The notes under the pieces are model-generated. The model saw only the letters and a list, made by a program, of their open reading frames with translations, did not search any database and was not told the origin of the DNA. The translations under genes and the position numbers were made by a program. 22,458 nucleotides of DNA from JBFYKJ01 sp041306005 (lineage in GTDB: Archaea > Altiarchaeota > Altiarchaeia > JAFGQM01): positions 1-22,458 of the forward strand of contig JBFYKJ010000018.1 in assembly GCA_041306005.1 (NCBI GenBank), given 5' to 3'. Shown piece by piece: positions 13,798 through 20,941 of this stretch (positions within the stretch are counted from its first letter, which is position 1; every line of letters starts with the position of its first letter).

Positions 13798-14632
13798 TTG
13801 GCTGAAGGTCGAACTGCCCTCAGGGGACGGGTATTTTGGGTTGGTCCGGCTGCTTAAACGCTACGGCCTGCACACGGTCTGCCAAGAGGCGAACTGCCCG
13901 AACATCGCCGAATGCTTTTCGAAAAAGACTGCGACGTTCCTGATACTGGGCGACACGTGCACGCGCAGCTGCAGGTACTGCAACGTGAAGCACGGAAAGC
14001 CTCGGGAGGTTGACGCCGCGGAGCCGGAAAGGGTCGCTGGGGCTGTGAAAAAGCTCGGTTTACACTACATAGTCGTGACCTCGGTGACCCGGGACGACTT
14101 AAAAGACGGCGGAGCGTCCGTGTTCGCGGAAACGATAGGGGGGATACGCGGGGCGAGCCCAGGTTGCAAAATCGAGGTCCTGATACCGGATTTTAAGGGG
14201 GATATGAGAGCCTTGCAAACAGTGCTCGACGCGAAGCCTGATGTCCTGGGGCATAACCTGGAGGTAGTGAAGCGGCTTTTCCCGAAGGCAAGGCCGCGGG
14301 GGGATTACGAGCGCTCCTTAGACCTGCTCAGGACTGCTAAAGAGGCGGGCGCGGTGACAAAGTCCGGGCTGATGGCCGGCCTGGGGGAGAGCAATGAGGA
14401 GATGCTCGAGGCGATGGGAGACCTGTGCAGTGTAACAGATATCATTACAATCGGGCAATATCTTCAGCCGACGACGGGCCATCTGCCCGTGGCGCGTTAT
14501 TACCCGCCGGCGGAGTTTGAAAAGCTGAAGGCGGCGGGCCTGGAGATGGGTTTCAAACACGTCGAGGCCGGGCCGCTTGTGAGGAGCTCATATCACGCTT
14601 CAGAATATGGCGCAAGACAAAACAGGGATTAG
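13772..14632 (+). CDS. lipA: Lipoyl synthase (radical SAM)
   Basis: A 286-aa lipoyl synthase, which inserts two sulfurs into a protein-bound octanoyl chain. The auxiliary [4Fe-4S] cluster is held by C37-x4-C42-x5-C48 (VCQEANCPNIAEC), the radical SAM cluster by C63-x3-C67-x2-C70 (CTRSCRYC), and the C-terminal RSSYHA (271-276) gives the serine ligand of the auxiliary cluster. The start is fixed by the family N-terminus RKPDWLKVELPSG only seven codons in, and it overlaps the AhpD gene by 26 nt. The 3' end overlaps lplA by 26 nt. The nearby GcvH-like protein is the obvious substrate. All key residues are present. Confidence 0.97.
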   Translation: MSSPRRKPDWLKVELPSGDGYFGLVRLLKRYGLHTVCQEANCPNIAECFSKKTATFLILGDTCTRSCRYCNVKHGKPREVDAAEPERVAGAVKKLGLHYIVVTSVTRDDLKDGGASVFAETIGGIRGASPGCKIEVLIPDFKGDMRALQTVLDAKPDVLGHNLEVVKRLFPKARPRGDYERSLDLLRTAKEAGAVTKSGLMAGLGESNEEMLEAMGDLCSVTDIITIGQYLQPTTGHLPVARYYPPAEFEKLKAAGLEMGFKHVEAGPLVRSSYHASEYGARQNRD

Positions 14633-15377
14633 GTTGCTGGAAACCGGCAGCAATACCGCGGCGATGAACATGGCGATAGACGAGGCCGTGATGCTAAGCG
14701 GCGCCCCGACGCTGCGGTTCTACTCCTGGACGCCTGTCGCGGTGACGATAGGGTATTTCCAGGGGATCGAGCAGGAAGTGGATTTAGAAGCATGCGCAAG
14801 GCACGGGGTCGACGTCGTTCGCAGGCTGACCGGCGGCGGGGCGGTGTACCATGACAAGGAGCTTACTTATAGCCTTATCATCCCCGAGGATGTCAAAGGC
14901 TCGGGGGCGGTCTCGAGGAACATACTCGAGTCTTATGCCCAAATCTGCGGGTTTGTGGTCGATGGCCTAAGGAAACTCGGCTTGCCCGCGGAGTTCAAGC
15001 CGATAAACGACATAATCGTCAACGGGAGGAAGATATCCGGCAACGCCCAGACCCGCCGCGGGGGGGTGGTGCTTCAGCACGGGACGATAATCCTGGACGT
15101 TGACGTCGACAAGATGTTCTCGGTGCTCCGGGTCCCGGACGAGAAGATAAGGGAAAAGATGATAAGCTCGGCTAAGGAGAGGGTGACGTCTGTGGGGAAA
15201 GAGCTTGGAAGGGAGGTTGGGTTTAAGGAGGCCGAGAAGGCACTGATCGAGGCGTTTGAGGAAAGCGGCCTTTGCGGTCGCGGGCTGAAGATGGGGAACC
15301 TGTCAGGGACTGAACTGTCAGATGCCCGTGAGCTCGAGAAAAAATACGCCGGCCGCGAGTGGAACTTCATGCGATAG
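14607..15377 (+). CDS. lplA: Lipoate-protein ligase A, catalytic (N-terminal) subunit
   Basis: A 256-aa ligase that activates lipoate or octanoate with ATP and attaches it to a carrier lysine. Motifs are the substrate loop RRLTGGGAVYHD (72-83), NDIIVNGRKISGNAQTRR with catalytic lysine K142, and LQHGTIILD (156-164). The C-terminus ELEKKYAGREWNF is the usual end of the catalytic domain. The accessory C-terminal domain of bacterial LplA is missing, as in the two-piece Thermoplasma enzyme. The partner LplB is encoded at 16870, beyond three opposite-strand genes. It overlaps lipA by 26 nt and closes the same-strand run. LipB- or LipM-type transfer is less likely because the catalytic cysteine of those families is not at the expected site. 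Confidence 0.93.
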   Translation: MAQDKTGIRLLETGSNTAAMNMAIDEAVMLSGAPTLRFYSWTPVAVTIGYFQGIEQEVDLEACARHGVDVVRRLTGGGAVYHDKELTYSLIIPEDVKGSGAVSRNILESYAQICGFVVDGLRKLGLPAEFKPINDIIVNGRKISGNAQTRRGGVVLQHGTIILDVDVDKMFSVLRVPDEKIREKMISSAKERVTSVGKELGREVGFKEAEKALIEAFEESGLCGRGLKMGNLSGTELSDARELEKKYAGREWNFMR

Positions 15378-15381
15378 GGCC

Positions 15382-16125
15382 TTATATCCCCCGCTGGCCC
15401 CTCCGGCGCTTCGCCCGGTGGCCCTTGGACCACATCTCGAGCATCCCGGATTGGCCCGCGAGAAACGGGAGATGCACCGCCTTGCCGCCCTCGCTCAGCT
15501 CCTTGCGCAGGCCGTCCCGTTCGAGCGTCAACGCCCTTGTGCGCGCGGGGCCTTCGGGATGGCCCCTGGCCCGTATCGCCTCGAGTTCCTGGTTTATCTC
15601 AAGTATCCGGCCCTCTTTTCGGGCAAGATTCTCGAGCAGCTCCGCACGGCCCAATGGCGGCTTGCGGTAGCCTGCACGCCTCCAGCCCCCCTCCGGCTTT
15701 TCGGCTGGGCCCTTCGGCTTTTCGCCGAGCGCATTGGGAGTCTCGCCGGAAAGCTTCAGCGAAGTCAACTTCATCTTCGCAGCGAGGGCCTTTTGCCTTG
15801 AAGCCACAAGGTTTATCCGCGTTTCCAGCCTCTCGCGCTCCGCGGCGCCCGGCGCCGTTTGCAGTTTTGCCTCGTCGGCGACGCGCATGCGCTCGAGGCG
15901 GTCGAATTGCTGCTCCGGTGTGTATTCCTGCGGCCTGTCGGGCCGTATCTTGAACTCGAAGCCGCGTCCGCCCCGAAGCTTCATCTTCTCCTCGAGCTTC
16001 CATACGTCATCGACGGGTAGCGCCGGCTTTTTTCCAGCCTTTCGCCCTTTGGGCGCGGGCTTAGCTCCCGGTTTCTGCGCCTTGCTCTTCAGCACTTTCT
16101 TTAGGGCCGCTTTGCTCTTGGGCAT
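15382..16125 (-). CDS. Highly charged hypothetical protein (247 aa), third gene of a cassette
   Basis: I do not recognise it. The N-terminal 35 residues are Lys/Ala/Pro-rich (SKAALKKVLKSKAQKPGAK), like a basic nucleic-acid-binding tail. Two helical coiled-coil segments follow (about 68-125, EQQFDRLERMRVADEAK and onwards; about 158-215, RAELLENLARKEGRILEINQELEAI in part), and the end is basic (GHRAKRRRGQRGI). No membrane segment or cysteine pattern is visible. The stop lies only 4 bp from the convergent stop of lplA. Long opposite-strand frames cross this region but lack family features, and the conserved heptad-like charge pattern favours this strand. It is the last of three similar charged genes; the role is unknown. 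Confidence 0.62.
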   Translation of the reverse strand: MPKSKAALKKVLKSKAQKPGAKPAPKGRKAGKKPALPVDDVWKLEEKMKLRGGRGFEFKIRPDRPQEYTPEQQFDRLERMRVADEAKLQTAPGAAERERLETRINLVASRQKALAAKMKLTSLKLSGETPNALGEKPKGPAEKPEGGWRRAGYRKPPLGRAELLENLARKEGRILEINQELEAIRARGHPEGPARTRALTLERDGLRKELSEGGKAVHLPFLAGQSGMLEMWSKGHRAKRRRGQRGI

Positions 16126-16172
16126 CTTGTCTCAATAGGCGGTTAAAACTTAGGGCGCAATGGATAAAAGCG

Positions 16173-16457
16173 CTATTTGCCCCGCGCCCGGTTCTCCCGT
16201 ACCCTGACTTTTTGGAGGGCGGCCTTGCGCATCTCATGGCCTTGCCGTTCGGCCCGCAGCGCATGCTTCACTTCTGTGAGCTCATCGCCCGAAAGCCTCG
16301 CTCCGTCCCTCATCCCCGTGCGCACTGCAGCCTCAAGGAGCTTCACGTTTTCCCGGGTTTTCGCTATCTCGCCCTCTAAGTACGGGATCTGTTTGGCTCT
16401 AGGCACGTGGGTGAAGCCGAACCGGGGGTTCCCAGCTGGGAACAACTTTTTAGCCAT
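16173..16457 (-). CDS. Charged helical hypothetical protein (94 aa), second gene of cassette
   Basis: I do not recognise it. From the ATG at 16457 it starts MAKKLFPAGNPRFGF, followed by helices rich in Glu/Lys/Arg (YLEGEIAKTRENVKLLEAA; DELTEVKHALRAERQG) and a basic end (VRVRENRARGK). A GTG at 16475 gives 100 aa and overlaps the upstream stop as GTGA, which would couple it to the gene at 16472-16819; either start is possible. The spacing to the next gene downstream is 47 bp. The composition resembles both cassette partners, so the three probably work together or descend from one another. Confidence 0.58.
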   Translation of the reverse strand: MAKKLFPAGNPRFGFTHVPRAKQIPYLEGEIAKTRENVKLLEAAVRTGMRDGARLSGDELTEVKHALRAERQGHEMRKAALQKVRVRENRARGK

Positions 16458-16471
16458 CCTGAATGCGCCGC

Positions 16472-16819
16472 TCACTTGGACCTTTTCATGGGTGGGGGCA
16501 CTATTCCCGCGGCGACCTTATTCCTCAGTTTTTTAAACTTTTCAAGCGCAGCGCGGCTGCCGGGCGAAAGGGACTTGGCGGACTCTAGCCTGTCTATATG
16601 GGTCTGCAGGTCCGTTAGCACCCTCGTGCGCCGACGGTTCTCGGAAAGCGCAGGGTCGGAGTATTCGATATCCACCAGCTTGCGATTGGGAGCAGCCTTC
16701 TCTGCAAGCCGCTTGACGCGCTTTGTGTGCAGGCCGTCCACAGACGGCAAAAACGCCTCTAAGTTCCCGATTTGCGCTGCCGGGAATTTGCCCGAACGGG
16801 ATCCCTTGGGTGAAACCAT
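16472..16819 (-). CDS. Charged helical hypothetical protein (115 aa), first gene of cassette
   Basis: I do not recognise it. The N-terminus is basic with Gly/Ser (MVSPKGSRSGKFPAAQIG), and the rest is helical (LHTKRVKRLAEKAAP; ENRRRTRVLTDLQTHIDRLESAK; RAALEKFKKLRNKVAAG) ending PPPMKRSK. There are no cysteines and no membrane segment. It is divergent from lplB, with an AT-rich 50-bp gap that probably holds both promoters. It leads a three-gene minus-strand unit lying between the two halves of the lipoate ligase. Small basic coiled-coil proteins like these occur among lineage-specific or mobile archaeal genes, but I see no hallmark of a virus or plasmid. Confidence 0.6.
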   Translation of the reverse strand: MVSPKGSRSGKFPAAQIGNLEAFLPSVDGLHTKRVKRLAEKAAPNRKLVDIEYSDPALSENRRRTRVLTDLQTHIDRLESAKSLSPGSRAALEKFKKLRNKVAAGIVPPPMKRSK

Positions 16820-16830
16820 TTTTTAGCCGC

Positions 16831-16840
16831 AAATATTATA
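16831..16840 (+). promoter_or_regulatory. TATA-like box before lplB
   Basis: AAATATTATA is centred about 34 nt before the ATG at 16870. It suggests that lplB has its own promoter rather than depending on the lipA-lplA transcript. The minus-strand cassette starts only 12 nt to its left. Confidence 0.45.
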
Positions 16841-16869
16841 GCAAGGGTGTTAAAAGCAATAACTGGGCG

Positions 16870-17157
16870 ATGATGTCCTCTGCAGACTACAAGGTCCCGG
16901 GCGGGAAGCTTATACGGATTAGGGCAAATGTCGTCGGGAGCAAGCTAGCCTCGGTCAAGATCACCGGCGACTTCTTCCTGCACCCGGAAGGCGGGATAGT
17001 CGGGCTGGAGGATGCCCTGGTTGGAAAGAGACTTGAAAAAGTTACACTACAAAAGGCCGTGGAAAAGGCGCTAATCGGGTATGAGGCAGTAGGGTTCTCG
17101 GCGGGGGATATGGCTGATGCGCTCCTTAGGCTAAAAGAGCCTTCGGGCAAAGTTTAG
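16870..17157 (+). CDS. lplB: Lipoate-protein ligase accessory subunit (LplB, C-terminal domain)
   Basis: A 95-aa stand-alone version of the lipoate-ligase C-terminal domain (PF10437-type). Family features are YKVPGGKLIRIRANV (7-21), VKITGDFFLHPEGGIVGLEDALVG in part (28-51), and a C-terminal helix ending in GFSAGDMADALLRL. In Thermoplasma acidophilum the catalytic LplA is inactive without this small LplB, which helps form the acyl-adenylate. Here the two genes are 1.5 kb apart, separated by three minus-strand genes. A second ATG at 16873 is equally possible. The match is clear by motif despite the short length. The 3' end is 15 bp from the convergent alcohol dehydrogenase gene. Confidence 0.85.
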   Translation: MMSSADYKVPGGKLIRIRANVVGSKLASVKITGDFFLHPEGGIVGLEDALVGKRLEKVTLQKAVEKALIGYEAVGFSAGDMADALLRLKEPSGKV

Positions 17158-17172
17158 TTTTATTGGCTAGGC

Positions 17173-18351
17173 TCAAAGGGACTCGCCGTATATCCGGATT
17201 ATGTCCGCCTTCGTCGGCTTGACCGGGTTTGCGGCTATCGCGCCGGACCCGAGTTCTATCGCGCAATCGGCCATCTTCGCTATCGACGCCTCTTTCACGC
17301 CGCATGCAGAAAGGCCTGTTTTAAGGCCTATCGCGTTCATGAGCCTTTCAACCGCTTCGACCGACTTCATAGCGTTCTCCCGGTCTAAGCGCTCGACGTC
17401 TTCTCCCATAGCCCCCGCGATGCCGCAATAGCGGGCCACTGTTTTATCGTCGCCCTTTGTTATATTGAACCTCATCACAGGCGGGGTTAGGCACGCAAGG
17501 GCCTGCCCGTGGGCGACGTCAGGGTAGAAACCCGAGACCGTGTTCCCGATGCCGTGGACCATTATCGTCCTTGAGGGAGTTATGCAAATGCCCGCTAAAG
17601 TATCCGCCAGCGCCATGTTATAGCGCGCGTCCATGTCGCTTCCGTACCTGCATGCGCGGACAAGGTCCTGGCTTATCAGCCCTATCGCGCGCAGCGACAG
17701 CGCGTCGGTGATCGGGCTTGCGCCCTTTGAGAGGTAACTCTCCATGGCATGGGCGAGGGCATCAAAGCCGGTTTCCGCAGTCACCTTTGGGGGCATTGCC
17801 GAGACTACATCCAGATCGACTATCGACTCCTTTGGGAATATGAATTTGGAGCTGTATGCCGCCTTCTCAGAGGTTTTCCTGTCGCTGATGACCGTGTACC
17901 ATGTCACGTGCGAGCCCGTGCCGCTCGTCGAGGGTATTGCGATTATGGGGAGGGTCTTCTCGGTAGTCGCCTTGTCCCGGCGGATGTAGGGCCAGAAGTC
18001 GGCGGCCTTGTGGCCGATACCCACCGCGATTGCCTTGCCCGCATCAATCGCCGAGCCTCCGCCGAGGGCAACTACCACGTCGCACTTCTTCTCAAGGCCG
18101 AGCTTTATCCCCGCGTTGACTGTAGCGATGCTCGGGTTCGGCTCGACGCCCTCGAACAGGGTGACCGACAAGCCCGCATCCTTCAGGTTTTTTTCGGCGG
18201 CCCAGAGGAAGCCGAGCTTCCTCATCGAGCCGCGGCCGGTCACGAGGAGGGCATTCTTGCCGCGCCTTGCGGCGCGCTCGCCGAGTTGTGACAATGTGCC
18301 TTTGCCGAAGATAAGGTTTGTCTCCGGGAGAATGAATGAAAAGGGGTCCAT
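17173..18351 (-). CDS. Iron-dependent alcohol dehydrogenase
   Basis: A 392-aa group III (Fe-ADH) dehydrogenase that interconverts alcohols and aldehydes or ketones with NAD(P)H. The nucleotide loop GGGSAIDAGKA (97-107) is followed by PSTSGTGSHVT (140-150). The metal ligands are D197 and H201 in GFDALAHAMESY, H266 in MVHGIGN and H281 in VAHGQALACL. All four are present, so it should be active. Length and order fit butanol/1,3-propanediol dehydrogenase-like enzymes. It has a TATA-like box about 25 nt upstream and seems to be a single-gene unit between lplB (convergent) and the signalling operon. The physiological substrate cannot be told from sequence. Confidence 0.94.
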   Translation of the reverse strand: MDPFSFILPETNLIFGKGTLSQLGERAARRGKNALLVTGRGSMRKLGFLWAAEKNLKDAGLSVTLFEGVEPNPSIATVNAGIKLGLEKKCDVVVALGGGSAIDAGKAIAVGIGHKAADFWPYIRRDKATTEKTLPIIAIPSTSGTGSHVTWYTVISDRKTSEKAAYSSKFIFPKESIVDLDVVSAMPPKVTAETGFDALAHAMESYLSKGASPITDALSLRAIGLISQDLVRACRYGSDMDARYNMALADTLAGICITPSRTIMVHGIGNTVSGFYPDVAHGQALACLTPPVMRFNITKGDDKTVARYCGIAGAMGEDVERLDRENAMKSVEAVERLMNAIGLKTGLSACGVKEASIAKMADCAIELGSGAIAANPVKPTKADIIRIYGESL

Positions 18352-18370
18352 ATCAAGATTAGAAAGCCGG

Positions 18371-18380
18371 AAAATAAAAC
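18371..18380 (-). promoter_or_regulatory. TATA-like box for the alcohol dehydrogenase
   Basis: On the minus strand GTTTTATTTT is centred about 25 nt before the ATG at 18351, the spacing of a leaderless archaeal transcript. It separates this gene from the upstream signalling operon. Confidence 0.5.
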
Positions 18381-18414
18381 ACGCGAAAGCCGGGGATTAT
18401 GCACACGGGGGGCG

Positions 18415-18954
18415 TCAGATCTCAGCCACCTCGTCGACGAACATCTCAAGGTCCCTGGCAAGCGTCGACTCCTTGCGGGCCGCGACGATGGGGAAGAGCC
18501 CCTTGCAACCGGATATGTCTATCTTCGCTATTATGTCGTGGGCCAGGCGCGTGACGACGGAGATGTCCTGATATGCCAGCATGAGGTGGAACGAGTCGAG
18601 AAGGACTATGTCGGGCTTGACCCGGGCTATCACTTCGCCTATCTTGACGCTGAGCTCTACGAGCTCGTTGGCCGAGACGGAGTCGCAGTTGTCCATCCTG
18701 CGGCATATCTTGGCGTCCTCGGTAACGGCGTCTATGAAATGAAACCTGTTGATGTCAATGCCCCGATTTGCCATCTCGGAAGCTATCTTCGACGCGGGCC
18801 GGTTGAGGGCCACGTACAGCACCCTTTGGCAGTCCTTGGAGATAACCTTCAGAAAATCCAATAAGGCGCTGTTGTACCGGTCGCCCGATACCAGGAGAAG
18901 GACTACCTGGTTTTCCTCGACGACCTTTTTGGCGTTCGATATCCTGGCATTCAT
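18415..18954 (-). CDS. KaiC/RAD55-like protein with degenerate Walker A
   Basis: A 179-aa protein with the RecA/KaiC-like core. Residues 17-50 (VVLLLVSGDRYNSALLDFL then QRVLYVALNRPASKI) follow the usual strand-loop-helix, but the P-loop GxxxxGKT is replaced by GDRYNSAL, so ATP hydrolysis is unlikely. Walker B-like DIVLLDSFH is at about 114-122. RCxC-type zinc motifs are absent; scattered cysteines are at about 42, 84, 90 and 150. Similar degenerate proteins (MEDS- or DUF7504-like) accompany archaeal histidine kinases. Here it follows the receiver gene by 39 bp on the same strand, so it may be the output or a partner of that pathway. The structural call is moderate; the function is inference. 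Confidence 0.68.
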   Translation of the reverse strand: MNARISNAKKVVEENQVVLLLVSGDRYNSALLDFLKVISKDCQRVLYVALNRPASKIASEMANRGIDINRFHFIDAVTEDAKICRRMDNCDSVSANELVELSVKIGEVIARVKPDIVLLDSFHLMLAYQDISVVTRLAHDIIAKIDISGCKGLFPIVAARKESTLARDLEMFVDEVAEI

Positions 18955-18993
18955 CTTGAGGCCTCGATTATTGGCATAACTGCCGCATGCCGC

Positions 18994-19362
18994 TCATTTA
19001 AGCGCATCCTTCACCTTTTTGATCATATCCTTCATGCCAATCGGCTTCATCACGCAGCATGAGACGCCGAGCTGCCTTAGGTGGTTCAGCCCCTTCTCCC
19101 TGAACTCGGCGACCGTCATGAAGATTATCCGCACGCCGTCAAACCGGGGGTCCTGGCGTATTCGCGCTATCGTCTCCCTGCCGGACATGCCGGGCATGAA
19201 GAAGTCCATCAGTATCAGGTCTGGCTCCCCCTTGGCAAGGCTCTTGAGGCACTCCGCACCGTCCTTGGCAGAGGAGACCTCATACCCCTCGTTCTTCAGC
19301 AGGTGCGAGACGGACAGTATTATGTCGGGCTCGTCGTCGACTATCAGTATTTTTTTGGCCAT
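18994..19362 (-). CDS. Stand-alone response regulator receiver domain
   Basis: A 122-aa CheY-like receiver. The acidic pocket is D9-D10 (ILIVDDEPD), the phospho-acceptor is D53 (LILMDFFMPGMSG), the switch residue T83 (IFMTVAEF), and the conserved lysine K106 (VMKPIGMKD). There is no output domain, so the signal must go to another protein by contact. It starts two bases after the stop of the histidine kinase gene and is surely co-transcribed with it; the kinase is its likely phosphodonor. The next gene downstream encodes a KaiC-like protein that could receive the signal. Confidence 0.95.
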   Translation of the reverse strand: MAKKILIVDDEPDIILSVSHLLKNEGYEVSSAKDGAECLKSLAKGEPDLILMDFFMPGMSGRETIARIRQDPRFDGVRIIFMTVAEFREKGLNHLRQLGVSCCVMKPIGMKDMIKKVKDALK

Positions 19363-19364
19363 CT

Positions 19365-20900
19365 CTAAAGCTGGCGCCTAATCGTGGGCGTTGCCGCCCG
19401 TTTGATTAACGGCACGGTGAAATAAAAAGCAGACCCCTTGCCCAGGCGGGATTCGCACCAGATATCCCCCCCATGCTCCTGGACGATGCCCTTTGCTATG
19501 GCAAGGCCGAGGCCGGCGCCCGCGTATCTGCGCACTGGCGGGCGCGTCACACGGTAGAACTTGTCAAAGACCGCTTTCAGGTCCCGGGGGGATATCCCGA
19601 CGCCCGTATCTTTAACGCATACCAGGGCGTTGCCGCCTTTTGAGGCGGCAGAGATGGTTATCCCGCCCCTGTCCGTCGCATACATCGCATTGGCCACCAA
19701 ATTGCCCAAAACCTGCGCCAGGCGATGCTTATCGGCGCGGACATTGACGGGCGTCTTTGGCGTCTCGACCTTCAGGCAAATCCCTTTCTCCGCGGCCTGC
19801 GCCTTAAGGTCGGAGTATAGGTCCTTGAGCACGCCTCTTAAGTCCATCCGGGCGAAGCGGTACTTGAACCTCTTCTGCTCGATCTTTGTTATTGTCGAGA
19901 TGTCGTCGATCAGCTTTATCAGCCGCGCGGCGTTTCGCTGGATTATCTCCAGGCTCCCCTTCTGGTCCGGCGAAAGCCCGCCGTATGAGCCGAAAAGCCA
20001 CATGTCGGACTCGAGCTTTATCGGCGTCAGGGGCGTCTTGAGCTCGTGCGCGGTCATGGCGAAGAACTCGTCCCTGAGCGCGTCAAGCTCCTTGGTCTTG
20101 TACAGCTCGAGGCGCTCCGCCTCGGCTTTCTTCTCCTCGGTCACGTCGGTGCCGGAGCTGAGCGTGCCCGCTATTCGCCCGTCCTTGCCCTTCAGCAGCG
20201 TGTTTTTCCAGGCGATCATCCGCTTGCCGCCGCCCCTGGCGATCACCGGGTTCTCGTAGTGCGATACGGGCTTCACCCTGCCGGCCATCAGCTTGCAAAA
20301 AACGGACTTGACCTGCTTTCGGATATCTGCGGGCACGAAATTGTAAAACCAGTCCCTGCCGATGATCTCCCGCCGGGCGCGGCCCAAAAGCTCGCATCCG
20401 CGCTTGTTAATCAGCGAGACCTTCCCGTCCCGGCCTATCGCGACTATTATGTCGGCGGCCATGTCAAGGTACCTCTCCGCAAGGTCCCTCTCGCGCCTTA
20501 CGGCATTGTCGGCCGCGCGGACTTCGGTCAGGTCGCGGACTATGGCAAGCACGGAGTCCGGGCCGGACGGGAACATCCTCGCCTCGAAGTCGCGCAGCGC
20601 GCCGCCTATGGGCAGCTTGTATTCAAACACCTGGAGCGAGCTAGTCTTCAGGGCGGCGCGCACATGGCGCATTGCCCTTGAGGCGAACTCCCTTGGCATT
20701 ACATTGCTTATCTTCTTGCCGAGGAACGCCTTTGGGGGGGCATAAAGCTGCTCCTCGTGCGGCGCCTTGTAGCCCAGGAAGGTCCCATCCCTGCGTATCT
20801 CGAAAAGCATGTCCGGGATCGCGGAAAGGAGCGCATCACAAGCAGGCTCGCTCTCCAGCCGCCCGCGCATGCGCGGCGCCCTCTTAGGTCCGGCTGCCAT
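19365..20900 (-). CDS. Soluble PAS-PAS sensor histidine kinase
   Basis: A 511-aa kinase without membrane helices, so it senses a cytosolic cue. The first PAS domain lies at about 22-128 and the second at about 142-256, ending in the typical GTDVTEEKKAEAE linker. The dimerisation/phosphoacceptor domain has H285 in FFAMTAHELKTPLTPI. The ATPase domain shows the N box around LGNLVANAMYAT (N404), G1 box DTGVGIS (431-437), F box VFDKFYR and G2 box GAGLGLAIAKGIV (461-473). All catalytic boxes are intact. The PAS ligands are not evident; C169, C202 and C375 are isolated and do not form a haem or Fe-S motif. It lies 41 bp after the zinc-ribbon gene and directly before the receiver. Confidence 0.95.
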   Translation of the reverse strand: MAAGPKRAPRMRGRLESEPACDALLSAIPDMLFEIRRDGTFLGYKAPHEEQLYAPPKAFLGKKISNVMPREFASRAMRHVRAALKTSSLQVFEYKLPIGGALRDFEARMFPSGPDSVLAIVRDLTEVRAADNAVRRERDLAERYLDMAADIIVAIGRDGKVSLINKRGCELLGRARREIIGRDWFYNFVPADIRKQVKSVFCKLMAGRVKPVSHYENPVIARGGGKRMIAWKNTLLKGKDGRIAGTLSSGTDVTEEKKAEAERLELYKTKELDALRDEFFAMTAHELKTPLTPIKLESDMWLFGSYGGLSPDQKGSLEIIQRNAARLIKLIDDISTITKIEQKRFKYRFARMDLRGVLKDLYSDLKAQAAEKGICLKVETPKTPVNVRADKHRLAQVLGNLVANAMYATDRGGITISAASKGGNALVCVKDTGVGISPRDLKAVFDKFYRVTRPPVRRYAGAGLGLAIAKGIVQEHGGDIWCESRLGKGSAFYFTVPLIKRAATPTIRRQL

Positions 20901-20902
20901 TT

Positions 20903-20927
20903 AGGTTATCCTTAAAGGTATCCTTAA
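20903..20927. repeat. Short tandem repeat in leader of the histidine kinase
   Basis: AGGTTATCCTTAA (20903-20915) is followed directly by AGGTATCCTTAA (20916-20927). On the coding (minus) strand each copy reads TTAAGGATA(A)CCT, so the AAGGAT nearest the kinase ATG could serve as a ribosome binding site and the other as a duplicate of it. Confidence 0.6.
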
Positions 20928-20941
20928 TGAGAAAGCAATCA

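Noticed and set aside
11731..15377. sHdr-type sulfur-oxidation locus
   Set aside because: sHdr loci carry Hdr-like A/B/C subunits and LipS1/LipS2 synthases. Here lipoate is made by a classical LipA and no Hdr subunit is seen, so only the lipoyl-carrier idea is shared.
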